From NCBI RefSeq assembly GCF_900107535.1, contig NZ_FNRA01000001.1, positions 682,001 through 746,000 on the forward strand: a stretch of DNA of 64,000 nucleotides, written 5' to 3'. A program made the position numbers and the translations under genes. Positions 25,634 through 33,897 of this stretch are shown in pieces. The notes below the pieces were generated by a model, which saw only the letters and a program-made list of their open reading frames with translations, was not told where the DNA came from and made no database searches. The stretch's first letter is position 1. Each line of letters begins with the position of its first letter. The DNA is from Pedobacter hartonius. Lineage in GTDB: Bacteria; Bacteroidota; Bacteroidia; Sphingobacteriales; Sphingobacteriaceae.

Positions 25634-26260
25634 TTAGGACCGCCAGGTTACTTTTTCATCAATAGATGTTCTTCTTTTCCGGGCAGGCAGGGTTGATTCG
25701 TCAGTATATCCCATGAAAAACAGGCCAAGCGAAGTTTCATTTTCTGCTAAACCAAGCGTTTTAACATAGTCAATTGCAGATCCGCCTGTTGCCCAGTAGG
25801 AAGCGATCTGAAATGAGGTAGCGCTGATGGCCATATTTTGTACCGCACAGGAAACTGCAGCAAGTTCTTCCCATTCAGGAATATTTACCCTGGTGCTTCG
25901 GGCGAAAATGACAGCGATCATACATGCGGCTTTAAGCGGGTATTCTTTCAGATAATTGTATTTCGCCAGCCGCTTTTCAGCATCAGGTATATCCATGTAC
26001 AGATCCTGATAATAGGCGCACATGTATGCTCCGTATTTTATCAGCTCAGTTTCTGTTAGCACCACAAACCTCCAGGGTTCAGTCATTTTATGGGTTGGCG
26101 CCCATGTGGAATTGATCAATATCTCTTTTAATTCAGCATCAGGAATTCTACCTGAGCGATAATGATCAGCATAAATACTTTTCCTTTGACGAATATAATG
26201 AGTGACTATTTCATGGTCGCACCTAAAATGTATTTCGGTCGCAATATTGTCGTTTTTCAT
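25634..26260 (-). CDS. Nitroreductase-family flavoprotein, first gene of the leftward operon
   Basis: The 208-residue protein has the nitroreductase fold: RKSIYADHYRSGRIPDAELK (FMN-contacting RxS region), APTHKMTEPWRFVVL (FMN-binding), and a C-terminal LGLFFMGYTDESTLPARKRR. Such enzymes use FMN and NAD(P)H to reduce nitro groups, quinones or flavins. Its place at the head of the siderophore operon is unusual. It could supply reduced flavin, act on an N-oxidised intermediate, or release iron by reduction. All are inferences. Confidence 0.85.
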   Translation of the reverse strand: MKNDNIATEIHFRCDHEIVTHYIRQRKSIYADHYRSGRIPDAELKEILINSTWAPTHKMTEPWRFVVLTETELIKYGAYMCAYYQDLYMDIPDAEKRLAKYNYLKEYPLKAACMIAVIFARSTRVNIPEWEELAAVSCAVQNMAISATSFQIASYWATGGSAIDYVKTLGLAENETSLGLFFMGYTDESTLPARKRRTSIDEKVTWRS

Positions 26261-26299
26261 GGCAAACAGAGATTTTAGTTAATACTTAAGAAAAAAACA

Positions 26300-26377
26300 C
26301 AAAATATATGTTGCTATTTAGATTTATTACAAATAGATTTGTCAACAACAATCCATCTATTTAGACTTGTTAAAAAT
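26300..26377. promoter_or_regulatory. Near-direct repeat pair in the divergent siderophore promoter region
   Basis: Two 21-base units, 26314-26334 and 26357-26377, share CTATTTAGA(T/C)TT(A/G)TTA followed by (C/A)AAAT and differ at three positions. They lie 43 bases apart in the A/T-rich 292-base region between the two operons. The first unit falls about where the -33 element of the leftward promoter would be, since a TATATTTTG-like -7 lies at 26300-26308 on the minus strand. An iron-responsive repressor (Fur/DtxR type) is the natural candidate ligand. The half-site TTTAGA suits this, but the symmetry is imperfect. Confidence 0.5.
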
Positions 26378-26552
26378 AACAACAATGGCAAATGTAAAAG
26401 TTCTTATGATTAAAACAATATTTATTTCAACTCTTGATATTTAAAAGCGTCAACAAACCGATTTAGCAAACTTAATTAACTATTAAATAACAATTATCAT
26501 CACTCAAATTAATCATGTATTACTATTAACCTGTCTATAAAAACCTACCGAT

Positions 26553-27647
26553 ATGGAATTAAAAAACGAAGAATCACTCCGTCAGTTACCTCCAATGGCG
26601 CCCTTAATGATTGAAGTTTCGCCTGTTGAACGCGCAATTATTAAAAGTTCGTCCCTGCAGCTTCAAAAAAAATTCGGACATTACGAATCGCCCGCCTACA
26701 TCGCATCCCTCCATCTGAATGCTTACTATTTACTTCCTGAACGTATCGCTGCATTGCTCAGTAATTTGAGTACCGACTTTTCAAGTCAGCAGTATGGGGC
26801 AATTGTTTTCAAAGGACTTGTTGATGTAGACCAGGATGCATTAGGCCCAACGCCCGCATCATGGAAAGAAGCAGATGACCATAAACATAATCTCTACGGT
26901 TTTATCTCCTCCCTGCTTCACGGTGCCGTTCCCTCCAAACCTGTTCAATATTATGTGCAGCGCAAAGGCGGAGGGATTTTACATGCCATTATTCCTGAGG
27001 AAAGTATGTCATTCTCGCAAACAGGTGCAGGTTCAAAAACAGATCTGTTTGTACATACAGAAGATGCATTCTTATATCATCCGGCAGATTTTCTTAGCTT
27101 TTTATATCTCAGGAACGAAGAGCAGGTAAACTCCACGTTATATTCTATCCGCTCTCACGGAGAAACAGACGATTTGATGAAAGAGCTTTTCAAACCCATT
27201 TACAAGTGCCCGAAAGACGCAAATTTCAATCCTGAGGAAGCACTTGCACAGGAAGAAACAACCCCTGTTCTATACGGAAATATCAAGCGGCCGTTTATCC
27301 GCTTTGACGCGGCAGAGCAAATTTATAATGAACAGGCAGACCAGACGCCGGAGGCTTTAGACATCTTAAAAAAGTTCTGGGCGAAAGCCAAACAGCTGAT
27401 CTATGACCAGTTCATTCCGAATGCAGGCGACCTGATTTTTGTGAACAATCATTTATGCGCCCACGGACGAACGGCTTTCCAGGCCGGTGTCAGGCAAGTT
27501 GACGGGAAGATTGTGCCATGTGAACGGCGGCAAATGCTGCGCATGATGAGCAAAAGCAGTCTGATTCACGTGCAGTCCGTAGCACATCCCGAGAATCCTT
27601 TTATGATCATGGAAGATCATTATGGCAAAGTCATCACTGCAAGCTAA
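26553..27647 (+). CDS. Fe(II)/2-oxoglutarate dioxygenase, lysine-hydroxylase-like (clavaminate synthase group)
   Basis: The 364-residue protein carries the HxE...H iron site: His168 and Glu170 in LFVHTEDAFLYHP, and His304 in LCAHGRTAF. An arginine in ERRQMLRMM (326 or 330) would bind 2-oxoglutarate. Surrounding sequence (PADFLSFLYLRNEE; TPVLYGNIKRPFIRFD) resembles the L-lysine 3-/4-hydroxylases described from Catenulispora, Chitinophaga, Flavobacterium and Niastella, and more distantly AsnO/VioC. Being the first gene of the rightward arm, facing a diamino acid decarboxylase, it likely hydroxylates a carbon of lysine before decarboxylation. Substrate and regiochemistry are inferred. AsnO-like action on another amino acid is the alternative. 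Confidence 0.8.
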   Translation: MELKNEESLRQLPPMAPLMIEVSPVERAIIKSSSLQLQKKFGHYESPAYIASLHLNAYYLLPERIAALLSNLSTDFSSQQYGAIVFKGLVDVDQDALGPTPASWKEADDHKHNLYGFISSLLHGAVPSKPVQYYVQRKGGGILHAIIPEESMSFSQTGAGSKTDLFVHTEDAFLYHPADFLSFLYLRNEEQVNSTLYSIRSHGETDDLMKELFKPIYKCPKDANFNPEEALAQEETTPVLYGNIKRPFIRFDAAEQIYNEQADQTPEALDILKKFWAKAKQLIYDQFIPNAGDLIFVNNHLCAHGRTAFQAGVRQVDGKIVPCERRQMLRMMSKSSLIHVQSVAHPENPFMIMEDHYGKVITAS

Positions 27648-27671
27648 CTTATTACCTAAATATTCAACCAA

Positions 27672-29513
27672 ATGGAAAAACAAGCCGAAATGAGCATTCC
27701 TCAAAATCATCAGTTATCCCCTGAATCAGCCATCGCCCACCTGAGTCCTCAGATATGGGAACAGGTAAACCGCCTGCAGGTCAGGAAAATGTTATGCGAG
27801 TTTTCGCATGAACTGCTTCTTGTTCCTCAACTGAAACGCATTCATGGCAACTGGGGCCTGTATATCCTGTCTACAAATGACGGGGAAATAGAATATCAGT
27901 TTCTGGCGCGGGTGCTGGGACTGGACCACTGGCATATCGATACTGCATCGATCACCAGAATGAGAGGCGACAAAGTAGAGGCACTGGATGCCATTGCTTT
28001 TATTACTGAATTTACCAGGGAGCTCGGCTTTACCGACACAAATCTGCCCACTTATCTGGAAGAAATTATCAGCTGCCTTTACGGCAGTGCCTATATGCAT
28101 GCAAACGAAAAACTCAGCTCCAAAGATTTAACACAGGCAAGTTATGCGGATACAGAACATGCCATGATCGCGGGCCATCCCTGTTTTATTGCCAACAGCG
28201 CAAGAATAGGCTTTGATGCCATTGATTACCAAAACTATAGTCCTGAGGCCGCGGCGCCACTTTCACTGATCTGGGTAGCGGGCCACAGGGATTGTACTGA
28301 ATTCACAAGTATTGCCCCGCTGACCTATCAGCAGGTAATCGCACAGGAACTGGACGCTGAAACCAATCAGTCATTTCATGATGAACTCCTGAAAAAAGGT
28401 CTCGACCCTGCTCATTACATCTGTTTTCCCATCCATCCATGGCAGTGGTTTAATAAACTGATCCACCTCTTCGCTCCGGATATCGCAGCATCAAAACTGG
28501 TTTGTCTGGGGTATAGCAAAGACCAGTACCTGCCCCAGCAATCTGTACGTACATTTTTCAATGTCAGCCATACCGGCCGGTTCTATGTAAAATCAGCCCT
28601 GTCAATCTTAAATATGGGTTTCATGAGGGGCCTTTCACCCTATTTCATGCGCACTACTCCGGCCATCAATGAATGGGTAGCGGAAATCGTAAGCAGCGAC
28701 CTTTATTTGCAACAGAAAGGATTTACAGTGTTAAAAGAGATTTCCACAGTCGGCTATACCAACCAGCATATCGAAAATGCAATTCAAACCGACAGCCCAT
28801 ATAAAAAAATGCTGTCAACACTCTGGCGGGAGAGCCCGATGGACAAAATAGAACCCGGTGAGCGACTGATGACCATGGCCGCCCTGCTGCATGTAGATAC
28901 ACATGGAAATGCGCTCCTGCCTGAACTGATCCGCAGTTCTCCGCTGGATACAGAACAATGGCTGGAAAGTTACCTGCAATGTTATTTAAGCCCGCTGCTG
29001 CATTGTTTTTATTTTCATGACATGCGCTTTATGCCACATGGCGAAAACCTGATCCTGGTGTTTAAAGACAATGTCCCTGTAAGGGCCATCATGAAAGATA
29101 TTGGTGAAGAGGTAGCCGTGGTCAACCAGCAAAAGGAATTGCCTGAAATCGTAAAGAGGATCATTATCCCCGTTCCCGAAGACCTGAAGATCCTATCCAT
29201 TTTCACACAGATCTTTGATTCCTTCTTCCGCTTTTTGAACCACATCCTGGTAGAGCATGCAGGTTATCCTGAAGAACAGTTCTGGAAGCTAGTAGCAGAT
29301 TGCATTACGGATTACCAGTTTGAGTATCCTCAGCTGGAAGATAAGTTCAGAAAATACGACCTGTTCGCGCCGGAAATCATCAAAACCTGTTCTAACCGCC
29401 TTCAGATGCAGAATAGTCAGAAAATGCTGGATGGTGCCGATCCGTTCAGGAACCAGAAGTTCGCCGGCATCTTAAAAAATCCGCTGGCCGCTTACCAGGC
29501 AAAGTTATTATAA
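27672..29513 (+). CDS. NIS siderophore synthetase, IucA/IucC family, DesD-like (copy 1)
   Basis: This 613-residue enzyme adenylates a carboxylate and condenses it with an amine or hydroxylamine. Motifs are GHPCFIANSARIGF (168-181), HPWQW (255-259), QQSVRTFFN (289-297), KSALSILNMGFMRGLSP, and MPHGENL with HGEN at 456-459. A FhuF-like C-terminal region follows. The sequence around these motifs fits the type-C enzymes (DesD, AlcC, PubC, BibC), which join N-succinyl-N-hydroxydiamine units and close rings. It starts 25 bases after the dioxygenase gene. It is paralogous to the next gene; the two probably perform successive steps. Confidence 0.9.
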   Translation: MEKQAEMSIPQNHQLSPESAIAHLSPQIWEQVNRLQVRKMLCEFSHELLLVPQLKRIHGNWGLYILSTNDGEIEYQFLARVLGLDHWHIDTASITRMRGDKVEALDAIAFITEFTRELGFTDTNLPTYLEEIISCLYGSAYMHANEKLSSKDLTQASYADTEHAMIAGHPCFIANSARIGFDAIDYQNYSPEAAAPLSLIWVAGHRDCTEFTSIAPLTYQQVIAQELDAETNQSFHDELLKKGLDPAHYICFPIHPWQWFNKLIHLFAPDIAASKLVCLGYSKDQYLPQQSVRTFFNVSHTGRFYVKSALSILNMGFMRGLSPYFMRTTPAINEWVAEIVSSDLYLQQKGFTVLKEISTVGYTNQHIENAIQTDSPYKKMLSTLWRESPMDKIEPGERLMTMAALLHVDTHGNALLPELIRSSPLDTEQWLESYLQCYLSPLLHCFYFHDMRFMPHGENLILVFKDNVPVRAIMKDIGEEVAVVNQQKELPEIVKRIIIPVPEDLKILSIFTQIFDSFFRFLNHILVEHAGYPEEQFWKLVADCITDYQFEYPQLEDKFRKYDLFAPEIIKTCSNRLQMQNSQKMLDGADPFRNQKFAGILKNPLAAYQAKLL

Positions 29514-29552
29514 AATACACCCTGCATCTACCAACCCTTAATCCTAAGAAAA

Positions 29553-31397
29553 ATGAACATACAAACAAAGGTTACCCCAACTCAGGCTTCAGCACACCTG
29601 GAAAAGCCCGTATGGGAAAAGGTAAACCGCCTGCACCTGCGGAAAATAATTGCAGAATTTTCTCATGAGCGCATTATAATCCCGAAACTCACCGCTGAGA
29701 AAGATGGCTGGGGCCATTACCTGTTAATGAATAAAACCGGGGAGATCACTTACAGCTTCCGGGCAAAGATCCTTGCCCTGAACCACTGGTACGTTGACAC
29801 CGCTTCCCAGGAGAAACATATTGAAGGCAAACCTGCCACAATTGATGCCCTGAACTTTATCATTGAATTCAGGGAAGAGCTTGGCATCCCTGATGAATCA
29901 CTGCCGGTATACCTGGAAGAGGTTTGCAGTACGCTGAGCGGAAGTTCATACATGAATTTTTACGGCAAGCCCGAATCAAGAGAGCTGTTAAATGCAGGCT
30001 ACCAGCAAACAGAATCTACTATGACCGGGCACCCCCGCTTTATTGCCAATAACGGCCGGATTGGTTTTGACGCCGGCGACTACAGGGAATACGCCCCTGA
30101 AACAGCCGCACCGTTTGCCCTGGTATGGCTTGCCGGTAACAGGCAGACGGCGGTCTTCAGCGCAGTTTCTTCGCTGGAATATACACAGGTCATCCTGCAG
30201 GAGCTTGGAGAGGAAAACCTGAAACGCTTTAACGGCATCCTGACCGCCAAAAAACTGAATCCGGATGACTATTTCTTTATCCCCGTACATCCATGGCAAT
30301 GGTTCAATAAACTATCAAATATTTTCGCTGCCGATATTGCCACGCAGCAATTGGTCTGCCTGGGATACAGTGATGACCAATACCTCCCGCAGCAATCCAT
30401 AAGAACATTTTTCAATGTCAGCCATCCCGAAAAGTTTTATGTAAAAACTGCCCTGTCAGTACTGAATATGGGTTATGTCAGGGGCTTATCCCCAAAATTC
30501 ATGATGACCAACCCACCAATCAATGAGTGGATCTATAATTTAGTGGAAAACGACAGTTACCTGCAGCAAAAAAGGTTCTTCATCCTGAGAGAAATTGCCA
30601 GCGTAAGTTTTGCCCATCGCTATTACGAATCTGCAGTGGGTGCCGACAGCCATTACAAAAAAATGCTTGCCTGTTTATGGCGGGAAAGCCCGGTAAGTAA
30701 AATCACGAAAGATCAGCAGCTCATTACGATGGCAGCGCTGCTGCATGTTGACAATGAGGGGAATGCCTACCTGCCGGAATTGATCCGTGCTTCGGGCTTA
30801 ACTACATCTGAATGGCTAAAGGAATACTTCGATTGTTACCTAAGCCCCCTGCTGCACTGTTTTTACCAATGGGACATGGTATTTATGCCACATGGCGAAA
30901 ACCTGATCATGGTACTTGAAAACCATATTCCCGTACGTGCCATTATGAAAGATATTGGTGAGGAAGTGTCTCTGCTCAATACCGCCCATCCTGTTCCGGA
31001 AGCAGCATCAAGGTTATCAGTAACTGTCCCTGAGATAGCTAAAACATTACCCCTGTTTACACAAATCTTCGATTCCATCTTCAGGTTCATCTCGGCAATA
31101 CTGGTTGAACATGCGGGTTTCAGTGAAAAAAGATTCTGGAAGCTGGTTGCGGATTGCATCCTCGACTATCAGAAGGATCATCCCGAATTTAATGAGTCCT
31201 ATCAAAAATATGACCTGTTCGTCAGTGAGTTTAGTCCTGATGCCCTGAACAGGCTGCAGCTAAACAATAACCGGCAATTGCGCAACCGGGCAAATCCGTT
31301 TAAAGACCTTCCCTATATCGGAAATATGGCAAACCCTGTTGCCCCTTATCAGCATCATCCTGCAGATGAGGAATATATACACCATCAAAAAGAATAA
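29553..31397 (+). CDS. NIS siderophore synthetase, IucA/IucC family, DesD-like (copy 2)
   Basis: This 614-residue paralogue of the preceding protein is also complete: GHPRFIANNGRIGF (159-172), HPWQW (246-250), QQSIRTFFN (280-288), KTALSVLNMGYVRGLSP and MPHGENL (HGEN 447-450). Roughly half of the residues appear identical to copy 1 by eye, so the duplication is old rather than an assembly artefact. Desferrioxamine- and bisucaberin-type pathways usually need a single type-C synthetase. Two copies suggest either division of labour (joining against cyclisation) or two different monomers. The intergenic gap of 39 bases indicates co-transcription. Confidence 0.9.
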   Translation: MNIQTKVTPTQASAHLEKPVWEKVNRLHLRKIIAEFSHERIIIPKLTAEKDGWGHYLLMNKTGEITYSFRAKILALNHWYVDTASQEKHIEGKPATIDALNFIIEFREELGIPDESLPVYLEEVCSTLSGSSYMNFYGKPESRELLNAGYQQTESTMTGHPRFIANNGRIGFDAGDYREYAPETAAPFALVWLAGNRQTAVFSAVSSLEYTQVILQELGEENLKRFNGILTAKKLNPDDYFFIPVHPWQWFNKLSNIFAADIATQQLVCLGYSDDQYLPQQSIRTFFNVSHPEKFYVKTALSVLNMGYVRGLSPKFMMTNPPINEWIYNLVENDSYLQQKRFFILREIASVSFAHRYYESAVGADSHYKKMLACLWRESPVSKITKDQQLITMAALLHVDNEGNAYLPELIRASGLTTSEWLKEYFDCYLSPLLHCFYQWDMVFMPHGENLIMVLENHIPVRAIMKDIGEEVSLLNTAHPVPEAASRLSVTVPEIAKTLPLFTQIFDSIFRFISAILVEHAGFSEKRFWKLVADCILDYQKDHPEFNESYQKYDLFVSEFSPDALNRLQLNNNRQLRNRANPFKDLPYIGNMANPVAPYQHHPADEEYIHHQKE

Positions 31398-31429
31398 ACA
31401 CAATTACAAACATATCAACACCAATTATT

Positions 31430-33829
31430 ATGAAACAATTTTACGTCTCTCATTCAGCCCGGATGAGGCAATGTTTAAACTTCCTGCTGGTATTTACAAC
31501 GATGCTATTGACTAGCCCGCCCGGTTTACTGGCGAATTTCAGCAGGCAGGAGAATGGTTCAATCTCCGGTAAAATCACAACGAGCGACCAGAAACCTGCG
31601 GAATTTTCTACCGTTGTGCTGGAAGGAAAAACAAGTGTTCAGGTAGACAAAACGGGAAAATATATATTTGAGAACCTTGCCCCGGGCGCCTACACGCTTA
31701 AAGTGAGCTTTGTAGGCCAGAAACCACAGCTAAAAACCATTGTCCTGCAGGCGGGAGAAAAAGCTACGGCAGACTTCTCCTTTTCTTCTACCGCCAAAGA
31801 CCTGAACGAAGTGCTGATTGTTGGCGATAAATACAACGTGTCGTCAAGAAAGGAAAGCCGTTACGTATCCCGGTTGCCGCTTAAAAACCTCGAGAACCCG
31901 CAGGTCTATTCTGTGGTAGACAAAGAGCTGATCAAGGAACAAATGGCCCTTACACTGGAAGAATCATTCCGCAATATACCGGGAGCAGCTCCTGCAAAAA
32001 CAGGTGCAGGTATGCCTGCGTTTTTCTCCAGGGGATTTCAGACGAGTGAGAACTTCAGAAATGGGATGGCTACCTCTTTGAGAACAGGCATTGACCTATC
32101 CATGGTTGAACGTGTAGAAGCAGTCAAAGGACCATCAGCTACGCTGTTTGGCGCTGCAATGACTTCTTTCGGGGGGCTCGTAAATTATGTAACTAAAAAA
32201 CCCTATGATACGTTTGGCGGTGAAATCTCCTATATCCAGGGCAGTTTTGACCTGAGCAGGTTAAGTGCCGACATCAATACACCTGTGAATGAGGATAAAT
32301 CATTGTTATTCCGTCTGAACCTGGCTACACAAAAGGAGAACTCATTTCAGGACCAGGGATTCGGAACCACATACGTTGTTGCACCAAGTATCTCCTACCA
32401 GGTGAATGACCGCCTGATCTTCAGGCTTGATGCAGATCTGCAGACTTACAAAGGCACATCTTCTACAGCCTGGGCCATTGGAGCGGGGATAACTGCCAAA
32501 AGTTACGATGAGCTAGGCCTGGACTATAAACGTTCACTGATTGACAACTCATTTGTGGGTCACCAATCTTCAAATAATGTTTATGCGCAGGCAGAATACA
32601 AGATCTCTGATGAATGGACCTCGCAAACCAACTATTCATTTGGTAACGGAGAATATAATGACCTCCTTTATTTCAACCAGACCTGGCTGACCAATACCAC
32701 CATCGCCAGGGCAATAGGTGTATTTTCACCGGACAAATCCGGAAGAAAAGAGATCCAGCAGAATTTTATCGGAGATTTTAAAATCGGTACCTTCAGAAAC
32801 AGGCTGGTAGTTGGACTGGATTATATGTCGCAGTTCAGGAACTTCAAGTATACGGCATTGCAGCTGGATACGCTCAACATTACCGGTACCATTAAGGATA
32901 TCCGCGTACAGCAGGTAGAAAACCGTTTAGGTACGGTCAGTACCCCGGAGAGTCTGAATAAGCAAAATACGTACAGCGCATATGTCTCTGATGTATTTAA
33001 CTTTACCGACGCACTAATGGCAATGGTAAGTTTACGTGCAGACCGCTTTATGAATAGCGGCACGAAAAATAATCTTACGCAAGTAATAACCGGTAAATAC
33101 AACCAGACTGCTTTTTCTCCAAAATTCGGAGTCGTTTACCAGCCTATAAAGGATAAGGTGGCCATCTTCGGAAATTATATGAACGGTTTTAAAAACGTTG
33201 CAAGTACAACACAACCGGACGGTTCTGTCTCTAATTTCAAACCGCAACAGGCCAATCAGTGGGAAGGTGGTGTAAAACTTGACCTGATGAATAAAAAACT
33301 GAATGCTACGATCAGTTATTACGACATCTCAGTTAAAAATATCACCAGGGTAACGTCTATTAACAACCAGAACTTCACCGTACAGGATGGTACGCAGGAA
33401 AGTAAAGGTGTGGAAATTGAATTCATTGGTAATCCCTTCCCGGGCTTCAATTTCGTATCTGGTTATGGCTACAACGACAACAAGTTTAAAGACGGTGCTC
33501 CTGCAGTGGCTGGCAAACGTGCTGTTGGAACACCAAAAAACGTAGCTAACATCTGGTTAGGTTATACTTTACTGGACGGTTCCATTAAAGGCCTGGGCTT
33601 TGGTGCCGGTGCCATTTACGTAGATGATGCTTATTTCAATGCGGCGAACACATTTGTCCTGCCACAATATACAGTTATTGATGCCACTGTGTTCTTTAAC
33701 AGGCCAAAATACCGTTTCAGCTTTAAAGCGAATAACATCCTGAATGAAAAGTACTGGATCTCTGATGGCTTTTACGCACGCCCGCAAAAACCGGTAAACT
33801 TCCTGACAAGCGTAACCTTCAAGTTTTAG
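31430..33829 (+). CDS. TonB-dependent siderophore receptor
   Basis: The 799-residue protein begins with a long signal peptide (cleavage around residue 34). A CarboxypepD_reg-like beta domain follows (SISGKITTSDQKPAEFSTVV), then a plug domain (LEESFRNIPGAAPAKTGAGM; SMVERVEAVKGPSATLFGA), then a 22-strand-type barrel ending FLTSVTFKF with a terminal Phe, as expected for outer-membrane insertion. Plug and barrel sequence look like siderophore receptors (FhuA/FhuE class). It follows the second synthetase gene by 32 bases, so it is most likely the receptor for this cluster's own ferric siderophore. No FecA-type signalling domain is present. Confidence 0.92.
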   Translation: MKQFYVSHSARMRQCLNFLLVFTTMLLTSPPGLLANFSRQENGSISGKITTSDQKPAEFSTVVLEGKTSVQVDKTGKYIFENLAPGAYTLKVSFVGQKPQLKTIVLQAGEKATADFSFSSTAKDLNEVLIVGDKYNVSSRKESRYVSRLPLKNLENPQVYSVVDKELIKEQMALTLEESFRNIPGAAPAKTGAGMPAFFSRGFQTSENFRNGMATSLRTGIDLSMVERVEAVKGPSATLFGAAMTSFGGLVNYVTKKPYDTFGGEISYIQGSFDLSRLSADINTPVNEDKSLLFRLNLATQKENSFQDQGFGTTYVVAPSISYQVNDRLIFRLDADLQTYKGTSSTAWAIGAGITAKSYDELGLDYKRSLIDNSFVGHQSSNNVYAQAEYKISDEWTSQTNYSFGNGEYNDLLYFNQTWLTNTTIARAIGVFSPDKSGRKEIQQNFIGDFKIGTFRNRLVVGLDYMSQFRNFKYTALQLDTLNITGTIKDIRVQQVENRLGTVSTPESLNKQNTYSAYVSDVFNFTDALMAMVSLRADRFMNSGTKNNLTQVITGKYNQTAFSPKFGVVYQPIKDKVAIFGNYMNGFKNVASTTQPDGSVSNFKPQQANQWEGGVKLDLMNKKLNATISYYDISVKNITRVTSINNQNFTVQDGTQESKGVEIEFIGNPFPGFNFVSGYGYNDNKFKDGAPAVAGKRAVGTPKNVANIWLGYTLLDGSIKGLGFGAGAIYVDDAYFNAANTFVLPQYTVIDATVFFNRPKYRFSFKANNILNEKYWISDGFYARPQKPVNFLTSVTFKF

Positions 33830-33897
33830 GCAAAAAAAAGTACGGGTACCCGGTAAAAACTACTCAGGATTTCAATCCTTAACAAAGAGGCTCTGTT

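Noticed and set aside
27672..31397. Tandem IucA/IucC genes as an assembly duplication
   Set aside because: The two copies differ throughout and have different termini, so they are true paralogues.
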